In this document: piece by piece, positions 17,202 through 26,483 of the stretch | Layout: the number at the start of each line of letters is the position of its first letter | Numbering within the stretch: the first letter of the stretch is position 1 | Assembly (NCBI RefSeq): GCF_014268805.2 | Contig: NZ_JABWRF020000003.1 | Location: forward strand, 710,501-774,500 | Reading direction: 5' to 3' | DNA: 64,000 nt | Source of the DNA: Pseudomonas farsensis | GTDB lineage: Bacteria; Pseudomonadota; Gammaproteobacteria; Pseudomonadales; Pseudomonadaceae | Program-made: the position numbers and the translations under genes | Notes under the pieces: model-generated | What the model saw: only the letters and a program-made list of their open reading frames with translations | The model's database searches: none | Told to the model about the DNA's origin: nothing

Positions 17202-18260
17202 TCAGACCTCCATGACCTTTTTCAATGCCGCGCCTACCCGCGAAGGGCCTGGGAAGTAAGCCCATTCCTGTGCGTGGGGGTAGGGGGTGTCCCAGCCGGT
17301 AACGCGCTCGATTGGCGCTTCGAGGTGATGGAAGCAGTGTTCCTGCACCAGTGCGACCAGTTCGGCGCCAAAGCCGCACGTGCGGGTGGCCTCGTGCACT
17401 ACCACGCAACGGCCGGTCTTTTTCACCGAGTCGACGATGGTTTCCAGGTCCAGCGGCCACAGGCTGCGCAGGTCGATCACTTCGGCATCGACACCAGCTT
17501 CTTCGGCGGCCACCTGGGCGACGTAGACCGTAGTGCCATAGGTCAGCACCGTGACATCGTTGCCGGGGCGGGTAATCGCCGCCTTGTCCAGCGGCACTTG
17601 GTAATAGCCATCGGGTACGGCGCTATGAGGATGCTTGGCCCAAGGCGTAACCGGGCGGTCGTGATGGCCGTCGAACGGGCCGTTGTACAGGCGCTTGGGC
17701 TCCAGGAAGATCACCGGGTCGTCGCATTCGATCGAGGCGATCAGCAGGCCCTTGGCGTCATAGGGGTTCGACGGCATGACGGTGCGCAGGCCGCAGACCT
17801 GGGTGAACATCGCCTCGGGGCTCTGGCTGTGGGTCTGGCCGCCGTAGATACCGCCGCCGCAAGGCATGCGCAAGGTCAGCGGCGAAATGAACTCGCCGGC
17901 CGAGCGGTAGCGCAGGCGCGCCATTTCCGAAACGATCTGGTCGGAGGCTGGGTAGAAATAGTCGGCGAACTGAATTTCCACCACCGGGCGCAGGCCGTAG
18001 GCGCCCATGCCGACCGCGGTGCCGACGATGCCGCTTTCGGAAATCGGCGCATCGAACACCCGCGACTTGCCGTATTTGTTCTGCAGCCCTTCGGTGCAGC
18101 GGAACACGCCGCCGAAGTAGCCGACGTCCTGGCCGTACACCACCACATTGTCATCGCGCTCCAGCATCACGTCCATGGCGGAGCGCAAGGCCTGGATCAT
18201 GGTCATGGTAGTGGTGGACATGGCGTTTTCCAGGTCGATTGCATTGATTTGATCGTTCAT
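17202..18260 (-). CDS. bkdA2: branched-chain 2-oxoacid dehydrogenase E1 beta subunit
   Basis: Beta subunit of the thiamine-diphosphate-dependent E1 decarboxylase for keto acids from valine, leucine and isoleucine. 352 aa, the P. putida length. Transketolase pyrimidine-binding domain with VVYGQDVGYFGGVFRCT and the conserved Glu region; C-terminal domain with EVIDLRSLWPLD. Starts one base after the bkdA1 stop. Confidence 0.96.
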   Translation of the reverse strand: MNDQINAIDLENAMSTTTMTMIQALRSAMDVMLERDDNVVVYGQDVGYFGGVFRCTEGLQNKYGKSRVFDAPISESGIVGTAVGMGAYGLRPVVEIQFADYFYPASDQIVSEMARLRYRSAGEFISPLTLRMPCGGGIYGGQTHSQSPEAMFTQVCGLRTVMPSNPYDAKGLLIASIECDDPVIFLEPKRLYNGPFDGHHDRPVTPWAKHPHSAVPDGYYQVPLDKAAITRPGNDVTVLTYGTTVYVAQVAAEEAGVDAEVIDLRSLWPLDLETIVDSVKKTGRCVVVHEATRTCGFGAELVALVQEHCFHHLEAPIERVTGWDTPYPHAQEWAYFPGPSRVGAALKKVMEV

Positions 18261-18261
18261 C

Positions 18262-19494
18262 TCAAACCCCCAGTTCCTGGCGCTGACGGCGCAGGTGGTC
18301 AGGCATGTCCTTGTACACGTCCTCGAACATCGAAGCGGCGCTGGGGATATGGCCGTTGCTCAGGGTGCCGAACTGCTCGGCCTCTTTCTGCGCGGCGATG
18401 ATCTCGGCTTCAAGTTCGGCGCTGACAGCCTGGTGCTCTTCATCGGACCAGTGGCCGATCTTGATCAGGTGCTGCTTCAGGCGGGCAATCGGGTCGCCCA
18501 GCGGGAAGTGGCTCCAGTCGTCGGCAGGGCGGTACTTGGACGGGTCGTCGGAGGTGGAGTGCGGGCCTGCGCGGTAGGTGACCCATTCGATCAAGGTTGG
18601 GCCCAGGCCGCGGCGGGCGCGCTCGGCGGCCCAGCGCGAGGCGGCGTAGACGGCAATGAAATCATTGCCATCGACCCGCAGCGAGGCGATGCCGCAGCCC
18701 ACGCCGCGCCCGGCGAAGGTGGTCGACTCGCCACCGGCAATGGCCTGGAAGGTGGAAATCGCCCATTGGTTGTTGACCACGTTGAGGATCACCGGGGCGC
18801 GGTAGACGTGGGCGAAGGTCAACGCGGTGTGGAAGTCGGACTCAGCAGTTGCGCCGTCGCCGATCCAGGCCGAGGCAATTTTGGTGTCGCCTTTGATCGC
18901 CGAGGCCATGGCCCAGCCGACTGCCTGCACAAACTGCGTGGCCAGGTTGCCGCTGATGGTAAAGAAGCCAGCCTCGCGCACCGAGTACATGATCGGCAAC
19001 TGGCGGCCCTTGAGCGGGTCGCGCTCGTTGGACAGCAACTGGCAGATCATCTCGACCAGCGACACATCGCGGGCCATCAGGATGCTCTGTTGGCGGTAGG
19101 TGGGGAAGCACATGTCACTGCGGTTGAGTGCCAGGGCCTGGGCACTGCCGATGGCTTCCTCGCCCAGGCTCTGCATGTAGAACGACATCTTCTTCTGCCG
19201 TTGGGCCACGACCATGCGGCTGTCGAACAGGCGCGTCTTGAGCATGGCGCGCATGCCTTGGCGCAGCACCTGCGGGTCGATGTCGGCGGCCCATGGGCCA
19301 AGGGCATTGCCCTGCGCATCGAGCACGCGCACCAGGCTACCGGACAGGTCGGCGGTGTCGGCGGGTTCAACGTCGATGGGCGGTTTACGGACGGTACCGG
19401 CGTCGTTCAGGCGCAGGTAGGAAAAATCGGTCTGGCAGCCTGGCCGGCCTGTAGGCTCGGGCACATGCAAACGCAGGGGGGCGTACTCGTTCAT
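18262..19494 (-). CDS. bkdA1: branched-chain 2-oxoacid dehydrogenase E1 alpha subunit
   Basis: Alpha subunit of E1 binding thiamine diphosphate. 410 aa starting MNEYAPLRLHVPEPTGRPGC, as recalled for P. putida BkdA1. The ThDP motif is IGDGATAESDF ... VVNNQWAIS. The phosphorylation-loop-like segment RAGPHSTSDDPSKYR is present. First gene of the bkd operon, divergent from bkdR with a 196-bp shared control region. Confidence 0.97.
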   Translation of the reverse strand: MNEYAPLRLHVPEPTGRPGCQTDFSYLRLNDAGTVRKPPIDVEPADTADLSGSLVRVLDAQGNALGPWAADIDPQVLRQGMRAMLKTRLFDSRMVVAQRQKKMSFYMQSLGEEAIGSAQALALNRSDMCFPTYRQQSILMARDVSLVEMICQLLSNERDPLKGRQLPIMYSVREAGFFTISGNLATQFVQAVGWAMASAIKGDTKIASAWIGDGATAESDFHTALTFAHVYRAPVILNVVNNQWAISTFQAIAGGESTTFAGRGVGCGIASLRVDGNDFIAVYAASRWAAERARRGLGPTLIEWVTYRAGPHSTSDDPSKYRPADDWSHFPLGDPIARLKQHLIKIGHWSDEEHQAVSAELEAEIIAAQKEAEQFGTLSNGHIPSAASMFEDVYKDMPDHLRRQRQELGV

Positions 19495-19690
19495 GCTGTT
19501 TACGCTCGCTCGAATATTGTTTTTGTGAGCTCTGAAGCGGTCGCCGCTGGTGCCGGCTTGTGACTGGCAGGTCAGCGTCTGTTACATCATAGGGGGGCGG
19601 CTGGAGAATTTTTCTCTCATGTTCATTGCCTTTGTCTTACCAGGGAGATAAACATTCCGCACAAACACAAAAGCCAGGTGAATTTGTCTC
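19495..19690. promoter_or_regulatory. bkdR-bkdA1 divergent control region
   Basis: The 196 bp between the divergent start codons are AT-richer than the flanks (for example GAATATTGTTTTTGTGAGC near 19513). By analogy to P. putida, BkdR binds here to activate bkdA1 transcription. I did not resolve individual operators. Confidence 0.55.
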
Positions 19691-20176
19691 ATGCGCAAAC
19701 TGGATCGTACCGATATCGGCATTCTCAACAGCCTTCAGGAAAACGCCCGCATCACCAACGCAGAGCTTGCGCGGTCGGTGAACCTGTCGCCCACGCCGTG
19801 CTTCAACCGGGTCAAGGCCATGGAGGAGTTGGGGGTGATTCGCCAGCAGGTGACCTTGCTGTCGCCCGAAACCCTGGGGCTGGACGTCAACGTGTTCATC
19901 CACGTGAGCCTTGAGAAACAGGTCGAGCAGTCGTTGCACCGCTTCGAGGAAGAAATTGCCGAGCGGCCCGAGGTGATGGAGTGCTACCTCATGACTGGCG
20001 ACCCCGACTACCTGCTGCGCGTGTTGTTGCCCAGCATCCAGGCGCTGGAGCGGTTTCTTGACTACCTGACACGCCTGCCGGGGGTGGCCAATATCCGCTC
20101 CAGCTTTGCCCTCAAGCAGGTGCGTTACAAGACCGCGTTGCCGTTGCCAGCCAATGGCATGACGCTGCGCGATTGA
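19691..20176 (+). CDS. bkdR: Lrp/AsnC-family activator of bkd operon
   Basis: Transcriptional activator responding to branched-chain amino acids. 161 aa. N-terminal winged HTH about 5-60 (LDRTDIGILNSLQENARITN, then ELARSVNLSPTPCFNRVKAM); RAM ligand-binding domain about 68-150 with YLMTGDPDYLLRVL. AGGTGA lies 12 bases upstream of the ATG. Divergent from the operon it controls. Confidence 0.95.
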   Translation: MRKLDRTDIGILNSLQENARITNAELARSVNLSPTPCFNRVKAMEELGVIRQQVTLLSPETLGLDVNVFIHVSLEKQVEQSLHRFEEEIAERPEVMECYLMTGDPDYLLRVLLPSIQALERFLDYLTRLPGVANIRSSFALKQVRYKTALPLPANGMTLRD

Positions 20177-20318
20177 ACTTGGCTGGCCTGGGCGCGACGA
20201 AAGCTGTTACAGGCGCGCCGTGACGCGCTTTTTCAATGGCCGGGGCCTGCACTGGGCAGGTTTTGCCCTTATGCTTGGCTGCACCGCCGCCACCTGACCT
20301 GGGAGCTTTTCGGGACGC

Positions 20319-21653
20319 ATGCGACACATCTGGAAGTCATTTCGCTCGCTGTATTTCGCCGCCCTCATGATGCTGATCGGCTCCGGCCTGCTCAGCACCT
20401 ACCTTGCCCTGCGCCTGGCTGCCGAAAATGTCGACAGCCTGTGGGTGGGTGCACTGATGGCCGCCAACTATTTCGGCCTGGCCCTGGGCGGCAAGGTCGG
20501 CCACCGGCTGATCGCCCGTGTCGGGCATATTCGCGCCTATGCGACCTGCGCCGGTATCGTCGGTGCGGCAGTGCTCGGCCATGGCCTGACCAGTTGGCTG
20601 CCCGCCTGGATCGGGCTGCGCATGATCGTCGGCCTCGGCATGATGTGCCAGTACATGGTCATCGAAAGCTGGCTCAACGAGCAGGCCGACGCCAAGCACC
20701 GCGGTGCGGTGTTCAGCTGCTACATGATCGCCTCTTACCTGGGGCTGGTGCTTGGCCAGTTGATCCTGGTGGTGCACCCGCAGCTTGGCCCGGAACTGCT
20801 GATGCTGGTGGCCATGTGCTTTGCCCTGTGCCTGGTGCCGGTGGCCATGACCCGGCGCATTCACCCGGCGGCCTTGCGCCCGGCGCCGATGGACCCGAAG
20901 TTTTTCATCAAGCGAGTGCCGCAGTCGTTGTCGACGGTGTTGGGTGCAGGGCTGATCGTGGGGTCTTTCTACGGCTTGGCGCCGGTGTATGCAGCCAGCC
21001 AGGGGCTTAGCACCGAACAGATCGGTCTGTTCATGGGTAGCTGCATTTTTGCAGGCCTGGTGGTGCAGTGGCCGCTGGGTTGGCTGTCGGACCGCTATGA
21101 CCGTGCGGTGCTGATCCGCAGCGTGGCCATTGGCCTGGCCCTGGCCTCGGCGCCCTTGGCGATTCTGCCTGGCGTGCCGCTCGAACTGCTGTTCGGCATT
21201 GGCTTTGTCATCTCGCTGCTGCAGTTCTGCCTGTATCCGCTGGCCGTGGCGTTTTCCAATGACCACGTCGAAAGCGAGCGGCGTGTATCACTGACCGCGA
21301 TGCTGTTGGTGACCTACGGGGTAGGCGCCTGTATCGGGCCGTTGGCTGCGGGTGTGCTGATGAAGCTGCTGGGCGCGCAGATGCTCTATGCATTCTTTGT
21401 GTGTTTTGCGCTGGTGTTGGTGTGGCGTATCCGGCCCAAGGCGGTTACCGGCCTGCACCAGGTGCAGGATGCCCCGCTTGGGCACGTGGCGATGCCTGCT
21501 GCCGGTTCGCCGCTGTCGGCGGCGCTTGACCCGCGGGTGGATGAGCAGACCGTGCAGGACGTGATGCAGGCGCCGGTGGCGGCTGAAGATACGGAAGAAG
21601 AGGCGCAAGAGGCAGGTGAGGTGGCGCCGCAGCAAGATCCGCAGCGCAGCTAG
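20319..21653 (+). CDS. MFS transporter, YcaD-like
   Basis: 444-aa inner-membrane major facilitator with about twelve hydrophobic segments between residues 8 and 385. The MFS loop signature is recognisable as WPLGWLSDRYDR between helices of the second half. A roughly 55-residue cytoplasmic tail rich in Glu and Gln follows the last helix. The sequence character (SWLNEQADAKHRGAVFSCYM) fits YcaD-type carriers of unassigned substrate. It stands alone between bkdR and a REP cluster. Confidence 0.85.
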   Translation: MRHIWKSFRSLYFAALMMLIGSGLLSTYLALRLAAENVDSLWVGALMAANYFGLALGGKVGHRLIARVGHIRAYATCAGIVGAAVLGHGLTSWLPAWIGLRMIVGLGMMCQYMVIESWLNEQADAKHRGAVFSCYMIASYLGLVLGQLILVVHPQLGPELLMLVAMCFALCLVPVAMTRRIHPAALRPAPMDPKFFIKRVPQSLSTVLGAGLIVGSFYGLAPVYAASQGLSTEQIGLFMGSCIFAGLVVQWPLGWLSDRYDRAVLIRSVAIGLALASAPLAILPGVPLELLFGIGFVISLLQFCLYPLAVAFSNDHVESERRVSLTAMLLVTYGVGACIGPLAAGVLMKLLGAQMLYAFFVCFALVLVWRIRPKAVTGLHQVQDAPLGHVAMPAAGSPLSAALDPRVDEQTVQDVMQAPVAAEDTEEEAQEAGEVAPQQDPQRS

Positions 21654-21691
21654 TTGCAGGCCGGTGTTGCAGGGCGCAGATAAGCAGCAAG

Positions 21692-21825
21692 GCTATCGCG
21701 GGGCAAGCCCGCTCTCATAGAACAAACGCTAACTATCTGATTTACATGGATAACGTGGGAGCGGGCTTGCCCCGCGATAGCGATAGCACTGCCAACATCG
21801 CATCGCGGGGCAAGCCCGCTCCCAC
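21692..21825. repeat. REP cluster, three units
   Basis: Three copies of a CGCGGGGCAAGCCCGCTC unit at about 21692-21719, 21755-21781 (inverted) and 21801-21825. Each is a small hairpin with flanking GATAG/CCCAC. Located between the MFS gene and the convergent end of flgZ. Confidence 0.9.
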
Positions 21826-21945
21826 GGTGCCCAGTTCTCTGCGCGACAGCGCAGCCCGGAAGGGCTGGGTGATCTCCCACAATGGTTGCCACTAGGGCCA
21901 GGTGTGGGGCGGGTTTGATCGGCGAAGGGGTGGAGCGAAGGGCGA

Positions 21946-22689
21946 TCAGTAATCGTCTTTGTCGAACCGGCGCGCTTCACGTTGCAACTGGTACACGAAG
22001 CTCTCGATCTTGCGCTGCGCCTGGCCGCTGAGGTTATGGAAGCGCACGCCGGCAAAGGTGGTGTTGATGCGTTCTTCAAAATGCAGGTGGCGCAGTTCGA
22101 CCATGGTGTCGGAAAGGCCCAGCGGGTTGGCCGCCTTGAAGTTCTCATACACCTGGCCCAGTTGCAGGCGGTGCTCGATATTGCCTTCGAAGCGCAGTTT
22201 GCAGCCGGTGGCCGAGATATCCAGCAGCTTGCCGCGTACAGCACCATCGCCCTTGAGGTAGGTGCCGTCGATGGCCACATCGACCAGTTGCGAAAGCTTG
22301 AGTGCAGCGCGGAATGCATTACGGCGCTGGTGGTAGACCACTTCTTCCGGCAGCGGGCCGCGGTAGCAGCGGTGGCCGTCGATCTGGGTAATGGTCAGCG
22401 GGGTACTGCATTCCCAGGCGATACGGACGCCATCATGGAAGCCTTCGACGCGAAACGGCTCGCCGTTCTCGATGAATTTTTCGCCATCGCGGGGGATCAT
22501 TTCGTCAAGCGCCACCACACCGGTGTCGCGGTCGACGTGCACCACGTAGCTCTGGAACCGTTGACTGCGCTCAGGGAAGCTGATGATCAGCGGGTCGTGG
22601 CTTTCCAGCAACTGGCGCAGGTTGGCCGCAATCTCCAAAGGGGTACTGAGCACCTTCGGTGGCTGGGGGGCATCGGTCTCATTGAACAC
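21946..22689 (-). CDS. flgZ: PilZ flagellar brake protein (YcgR-type)
   Basis: Binds c-di-GMP and slows the flagellar motor. 247 aa. Flagellar-regulator YcgR N-domain about 10-115; PilZ domain about 120-235 with the ligand motifs RRNAFR (RxxxR) and DISATGCKL (DxSxxG). The start is a GTG at 22689 preceded by GGAGAT. Downstream of flgM-flgN on the same strand, as in other Pseudomonas where the gene is called flgZ. Probably cotranscribed with flgMN. Confidence 0.92.
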   Translation of the reverse strand: MFNETDAPQPPKVLSTPLEIAANLRQLLESHDPLIISFPERSQRFQSYVVHVDRDTGVVALDEMIPRDGEKFIENGEPFRVEGFHDGVRIAWECSTPLTITQIDGHRCYRGPLPEEVVYHQRRNAFRAALKLSQLVDVAIDGTYLKGDGAVRGKLLDISATGCKLRFEGNIEHRLQLGQVYENFKAANPLGLSDTMVELRHLHFEERINTTFAGVRFHNLSGQAQRKIESFVYQLQREARRFDKDDY

Positions 22690-22769
22690 GGGTAATCAAT
22701 CTCCAGGCAAAAGCTACACACGCAAGAAAGGCATTTTGCCAGTATGTTCCGTGCCTTGAATACTATTAA

Positions 22770-23237
22770 TCACACTTGGCTGAGGGCCCGGGGCTTGGCC
22801 ATCGGCGAAGTGGCGCCACGGCTGTCGTACAGCGACGGAGAATCGCCACCGTTGAGGATGCGGATCTGGTTGGCCGTGGCGTTCTGCTGCATCTGGATAA
22901 TCCGCCCGTTGGTCTCGTTGACCTTCTGGCAGGCATCCATCAGCTGCGTCAGCACGTCGAGCTGCTGCATGATCAGTTCACCATTGGGCGACTGCGCCGC
23001 GACGGCCTGCACACCGGCACGATCAGCACTTAGGCCGAGGCTGGTGAGCACGTGGTTGCGGCGCTGCCCCTGCTGTTCGAGCAACACGATCAATGACTGT
23101 TTGCGTGCCAGGATCTGCTCCAGCACGGGCATGTCGCGGCCATGCAGCGCCACTGCTTCCTTTTGTAGAAGGTCGAGCAGTTCGTGCGTGGGGGCGATGT
23201 CGTCTTCGATCAGTTGCAGCAGGGTTGTGTCGTGCAT
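22770..23237 (-). CDS. flgN: flagellar export chaperone FlgN
   Basis: Cytosolic chaperone for the hook-filament junction proteins FlgK and FlgL. 155 aa, almost entirely helical, with the FlgN heptad pattern (LLDLLQKEAVALHGRD, EQILARKQSLIVLLEQQGQ) and an unstructured C-terminal tail. Directly after flgM with a 48-bp gap; same order as in other pseudomonads. Confidence 0.9.
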   Translation of the reverse strand: MHDTTLLQLIEDDIAPTHELLDLLQKEAVALHGRDMPVLEQILARKQSLIVLLEQQGQRRNHVLTSLGLSADRAGVQAVAAQSPNGELIMQQLDVLTQLMDACQKVNETNGRIIQMQQNATANQIRILNGGDSPSLYDSRGATSPMAKPRALSQV

Positions 23238-23285
23238 GGCTAACTCTTGGCTATGTTGCGTCCTTGAAGTCAGCGCGCCGGAGCG

Positions 23286-23600
23286 TTAGCGCTGCGCTTC
23301 GAATTGGAGCAGTTTACCGGCGACCCGGCCGGCATCGACCTGGTAGCTGCCGTCTGCGATGGCCTGCTTCAACTCGGCCACACGGGCGCTGTTGACGGTA
23401 GGCTGGTCGCGCAGCTTATCGCTGATCTTTTGCAACTGCTGAGCCTCTTGGCTGAAATGAACCGTTTCGCCGCTTTCGCTGGCGCGCACTGGCGTTTCAC
23501 CAGTTGGCGCGGCTTTCTCGCTGCTGCCGTTGGCGGCAGTGCCACGCACGCCGCCTGCAACCGACGGAGAATTATTCAAACGACTGAAGTCGATGACCAT
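23286..23600 (-). CDS. flgM: anti-sigma28 factor FlgM
   Basis: Holds FliA inactive until the hook-basal body is complete, then is secreted. 104 aa from the ATG at 23600 (MVIDFSRLNN), with AGAGGT upstream; the longer open frame runs back through the promoter. The N-terminal half is low complexity and Gly/Thr-rich. The C-terminal FliA-binding helices include VAELKQAIADGSYQVDAGRV, the family hallmark. A FliA-type promoter lies upstream, giving the usual autoregulated loop. Confidence 0.95.
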   Translation of the reverse strand: MVIDFSRLNNSPSVAGGVRGTAANGSSEKAAPTGETPVRASESGETVHFSQEAQQLQKISDKLRDQPTVNSARVAELKQAIADGSYQVDAGRVAGKLLQFEAQR

Positions 23601-23635
23601 GATCAGAACCTCTGGGTATTTGGACGCATGCCTTG

Positions 23636-23662
23636 TTTTCGGCCAACCCGAAACAAACTTTA
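23636..23662 (-). promoter_or_regulatory. FliA (sigma28) promoter of flgM
   Basis: On the reverse strand: TAAAGTTT, exactly 11 bp, GCCGAAAA. This matches the sigma28 consensus TAAAGTTT-N11-GCCGATAA except for one base. Positioned 36 bp before the flgM start codon. Confidence 0.85.
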
Positions 23663-23785
23663 GGCGCGAATACGCGACCGCTTGTCTGCTCGCATGCATG
23701 ACCCGATTTCTGACCTAGTTTAGGGGGCGCGGTTCCGCCCCGCCAGTCTTCTGTCGTTTGCCGGCATCTGTTTGCCGGCCAGTGG

Positions 23786-24535
23786 TTACATTGACACCTC
23801 GACCTGGCCCGGCCCGGTCACCCGCGCCTTGACTACACGTTTTGAATTGAGATTGCGCACGCGGATCTGCTCCTGCAGCCCGCCCTTGGTCAGGGCCTCG
23901 CCTGGCATGCGTACGCTCAGGCTGCCGCTGCGGGCAATGATAACCACCTGGTCACCTTTGCGAACCACTTCGGCCTGCTCCAGGTGGACTTGGGTCAGCA
24001 CCTGGTCGACCACCACCGGGCGAATCAGCTTCATGCCCAGGGCCTGGTCCAGTTGGGTCAGGTACCCAGGCCCCAAGGTACCGACATCGCGCTCACGCAG
24101 GCCTACGTCGGCATCGCTGATCACGCTTTCACGGCGCAGCGGGCGGGTCATTACCACCACGTCGCGCAGCAGCCGCACCTGGGCCGGGACAAACACCGTC
24201 CATGGCGAGCTGCCATCGCAACGCACCTTCACCGTGACTCGCCCCAAAGGCGTGGTGCTTTCCAGGGACGCGTCAAGTTGCTGGCTACACTGCGGCATGC
24301 GCAGGCGCGGGTCGAGGTTGTTCACCTGGATCTCGTAACGGCCTTGGGTCTGGGTGGTCGCCAGATAATCTTCGACTGTGAATTCAAGAAACCCTTGGGT
24401 GACACCGATAAGCTGTTCAGGCAAGGTGAACGCGTCCGCCTGCGGCTGAAGGCCAGGCGCCACTACGCACAGCGCGGCAAGCGAGCCGGTCAGCCAGTGC
24501 GTCAGTCGTCGGGAAAATGTCGTTTTCGTGTACAT
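23786..24535 (-). CDS. flgA: flagellar P-ring assembly chaperone FlgA
   Basis: Periplasmic chaperone for P-ring (FlgI) assembly. 249 aa from ATG 24535. N-terminal signal peptide with a hydrophobic core LTGSLAALCVVAPGL and probable cleavage after QADA. SAF domain in the C-terminal half (about 120-190) and the typical end AKVTGPGQVEVSM-like tail (KARVTGPGQVEV). Ribosome site weak (GGGGAT farther up). Divergent from cheV across 63 bp; upstream of flgM on the same strand. Confidence 0.92.
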   Translation of the reverse strand: MYTKTTFSRRLTHWLTGSLAALCVVAPGLQPQADAFTLPEQLIGVTQGFLEFTVEDYLATTQTQGRYEIQVNNLDPRLRMPQCSQQLDASLESTTPLGRVTVKVRCDGSSPWTVFVPAQVRLLRDVVVMTRPLRRESVISDADVGLRERDVGTLGPGYLTQLDQALGMKLIRPVVVDQVLTQVHLEQAEVVRKGDQVVIIARSGSLSVRMPGEALTKGGLQEQIRVRNLNSKRVVKARVTGPGQVEVSM

Positions 24536-24598
24536 GGTGCTCAAAAAAGCAATCCCCGTGCCGACTTGGTACGCAGGCAATCGTTGAAGGAGTCCGGC

Positions 24599-25528
24599 AT
24601 GGCTGGAGTAATGGATTCGGTCAACCAGCGCACACAGCTGGTGGGGCAGAATCGCCTGGAGCTGCTGTTGTTTCGCCTCAATGGCGACCAGCTCTATGGC
24701 ATCAATGTATTCAAGGTCCGCGAGGTGCTGCAGTGCCCGGCGCTGACCTTGCTGCCCAAGGCGCACCCTGTGGTGCGTGGGGTGGCCAACATTCGCGGGG
24801 CGACCATTCCGATTCTGGACCTGTCGATGGCCACCGGCTTGCCGGGCCTGCGTGAAGAACTGCGCAACAGTTTCGTGATCATCACCGAGTACAACACCAA
24901 GACCCAAGGCTTCCTGGTGCATTCGGTGGAGCGCATCGTCAACATGAACTGGGAAGAGATCCACCCGCCACCCAAGGGTACCGGGCGTGACCATTACTTG
25001 ACGGCAGTCACTCGGGTCGATAACCGCATGGTTGAAATTATCGACGTGGAAAAAGTGCTTGCCGAGGTTTCGCCGTCGTCACAACAGGTCTCGGCCGGTG
25101 TGGTGGATGCCGAGGTTGCCGACAAGGCGGTGTTGCTGCGGGTACTGACGGTCGACGATTCGTCGGTGGCGCGCAAGCAGGTCAGCCGTTGTCTGCAAAC
25201 GGTCGGCGTGGAGGTGGTGGCGCTGAACGACGGTCGCCAGGCGCTGGACTACCTGCGCAAGCTGGTCGATGAAGGCAAGCGGCCAGAGGACGAGTTTTTG
25301 ATGATGATTTCCGACATTGAAATGCCGGAAATGGACGGCTATACCCTCACGTCAGAGATTCGTAGCGATCCACGCATGCAAAAACTGCACATCTGCCTGC
25401 ATACTTCGCTGTCCGGGGTATTCAACCAGGCGATGGTGAAAAAGGTCGGGGCTGATGACTTCCTGGCCAAGTTCAGGCCGGACGACCTTGCTCAGCGGGT
25501 AGTCGACCGGATCAAGGCAACTCATTGA
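24599..25528 (+). CDS. cheV: chemotaxis coupling protein CheV
   Basis: CheW-like adaptor fused to a receiver domain. The ATG at 24599 with AAGGAG gives 309 aa. CheW domain about 20-160 (LELLLFRLNGDQLYGINVFK, VRGVANIRGATIPILDL). REC domain about 178-305 with LTVDDSSVARKQ (acidic pocket), phosphoacceptor in SDIEMPEMDG and conserved HTSLSG/KVGADDFLAKF. Adjusts receptor-kinase signalling. Pairs with cheR as in other Pseudomonas flagellar loci. Confidence 0.95.
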   Translation: MAGVMDSVNQRTQLVGQNRLELLLFRLNGDQLYGINVFKVREVLQCPALTLLPKAHPVVRGVANIRGATIPILDLSMATGLPGLREELRNSFVIITEYNTKTQGFLVHSVERIVNMNWEEIHPPPKGTGRDHYLTAVTRVDNRMVEIIDVEKVLAEVSPSSQQVSAGVVDAEVADKAVLLRVLTVDDSSVARKQVSRCLQTVGVEVVALNDGRQALDYLRKLVDEGKRPEDEFLMMISDIEMPEMDGYTLTSEIRSDPRMQKLHICLHTSLSGVFNQAMVKKVGADDFLAKFRPDDLAQRVVDRIKATH

Positions 25529-25532
25529 AACA

Positions 25533-25550
25533 GCCGGGGCTCGCCCCGGC
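25533..25550 (+). other. intercistronic hairpin cheV-cheR
   Basis: GCCGGGGC-TC-GCCCCGGC, a perfect 8-bp GC stem five bases after the cheV stop, without a T-run. It may stabilise the upstream mRNA or attenuate transcription into cheR. Confidence 0.45.
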
Positions 25551-25577
25551 GTTAGCGAATAGAAAGAGGCGGCAGCT

Positions 25578-26405
25578 GTGTCTACGGGTAATTTGGATTT
25601 CGAACAGTTCCGGGTCTTCCTGGAAAAAGCCTGTGGCATCCTGCTGGGCGAGAATAAGCAGTATCTGGTCTCCAGCCGTCTCAACAAGCTGATGGAGCAA
25701 CAGGGTATCAAGTCGTTGGGTGAACTGGTGCAGCGCATCCAGACCCAACCGCGCAGCGGTTTGCGCGAGCAGGTGGTCGACGCCATGACCACCAACGAAA
25801 CCCTGTGGTTCCGCGACAGCTATCCATTCGAAGTGCTCAAGAACAAGGTCATCCCCGAGTTCATCAAGGGCAACCCAGGCCAGCGCCTGCGTATCTGGTC
25901 GGCGGCGTGCTCGTCCGGCCAGGAGCCGTACTCCATCTCGATGACCATCGATGAGTTCGAGCGCGGCAACCTTGGGCAGCTGAAAATGGGTGCGCAGATC
26001 GTTGCCACCGACTTGTCTGGCTTGATGCTCAACAACTGCAAGACTGGCGAATACGACAGCCTTGCCATTGCCCGGGGCTTGTCCCAGGAGCGCCTGCAGC
26101 GCTATTTCGACCCGAAAGGGCCGGGCCGCTGGGCGATCAAGGCGCCGATCCGCAACCGCGTCGAGTTCCGTTCCTTCAACCTGCTCGACAGCTACGCATC
26201 GCTCGGCAAGTTCGACATCGTGTTCTGCCGCAACGTGCTGATCTACTTCTCGGCCCAGGTCAAGAAGGACATCCTCATGCGCATTCACAGCACCCTCAAG
26301 CCGGGCGGCTACCTGTTCCTGGGGGCTTCCGAGGCGCTGAATGGGCTGCCGGACCATTATCAGATGGTGCAGTGCAGCCCAGGCATCATCTACCAGGCCA
26401 AGTAA
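25578..26405 (+). CDS. cheR: chemotaxis protein methyltransferase CheR
   Basis: SAM-dependent glutamate methyltransferase acting on chemoreceptors. 275 aa with a GTG start at 25578 preceded by AGAGGCGG. CheR_N helical domain about 1-75; SAM-binding domain with RIWSAACSSGQEPYSISM (motif I), QIVATDLSG and FDIVFCRNVLIYF. Last gene before the flgB operon; an intrinsic terminator follows. Confidence 0.95.
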   Translation: MSTGNLDFEQFRVFLEKACGILLGENKQYLVSSRLNKLMEQQGIKSLGELVQRIQTQPRSGLREQVVDAMTTNETLWFRDSYPFEVLKNKVIPEFIKGNPGQRLRIWSAACSSGQEPYSISMTIDEFERGNLGQLKMGAQIVATDLSGLMLNNCKTGEYDSLAIARGLSQERLQRYFDPKGPGRWAIKAPIRNRVEFRSFNLLDSYASLGKFDIVFCRNVLIYFSAQVKKDILMRIHSTLKPGGYLFLGASEALNGLPDHYQMVQCSPGIIYQAK

Positions 26406-26426
26406 GGCGGGTGGGTGGTAGAAAGA

Positions 26427-26458
26427 GGCCGGTATCGAAAGATGCCGGCCTTTTTTGT
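26427..26458 (+). terminator. terminator after cheR
   Basis: GGCCGGTATC-GAAA-GATGCCGGCC followed by TTTTTT, 21 nt after the cheR stop: a strong intrinsic terminator. Confidence 0.92.
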
Positions 26459-26483
26459 TGTTTTTCCCTAGGTTCCCGAGCAG

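Noticed and set aside
15966..18401. 811-aa forward frame across bkdB and bkdA2
   Set aside because: Antisense to two unmistakable bkd genes; His/Asp/Gly-rich composition typical of a shadow.
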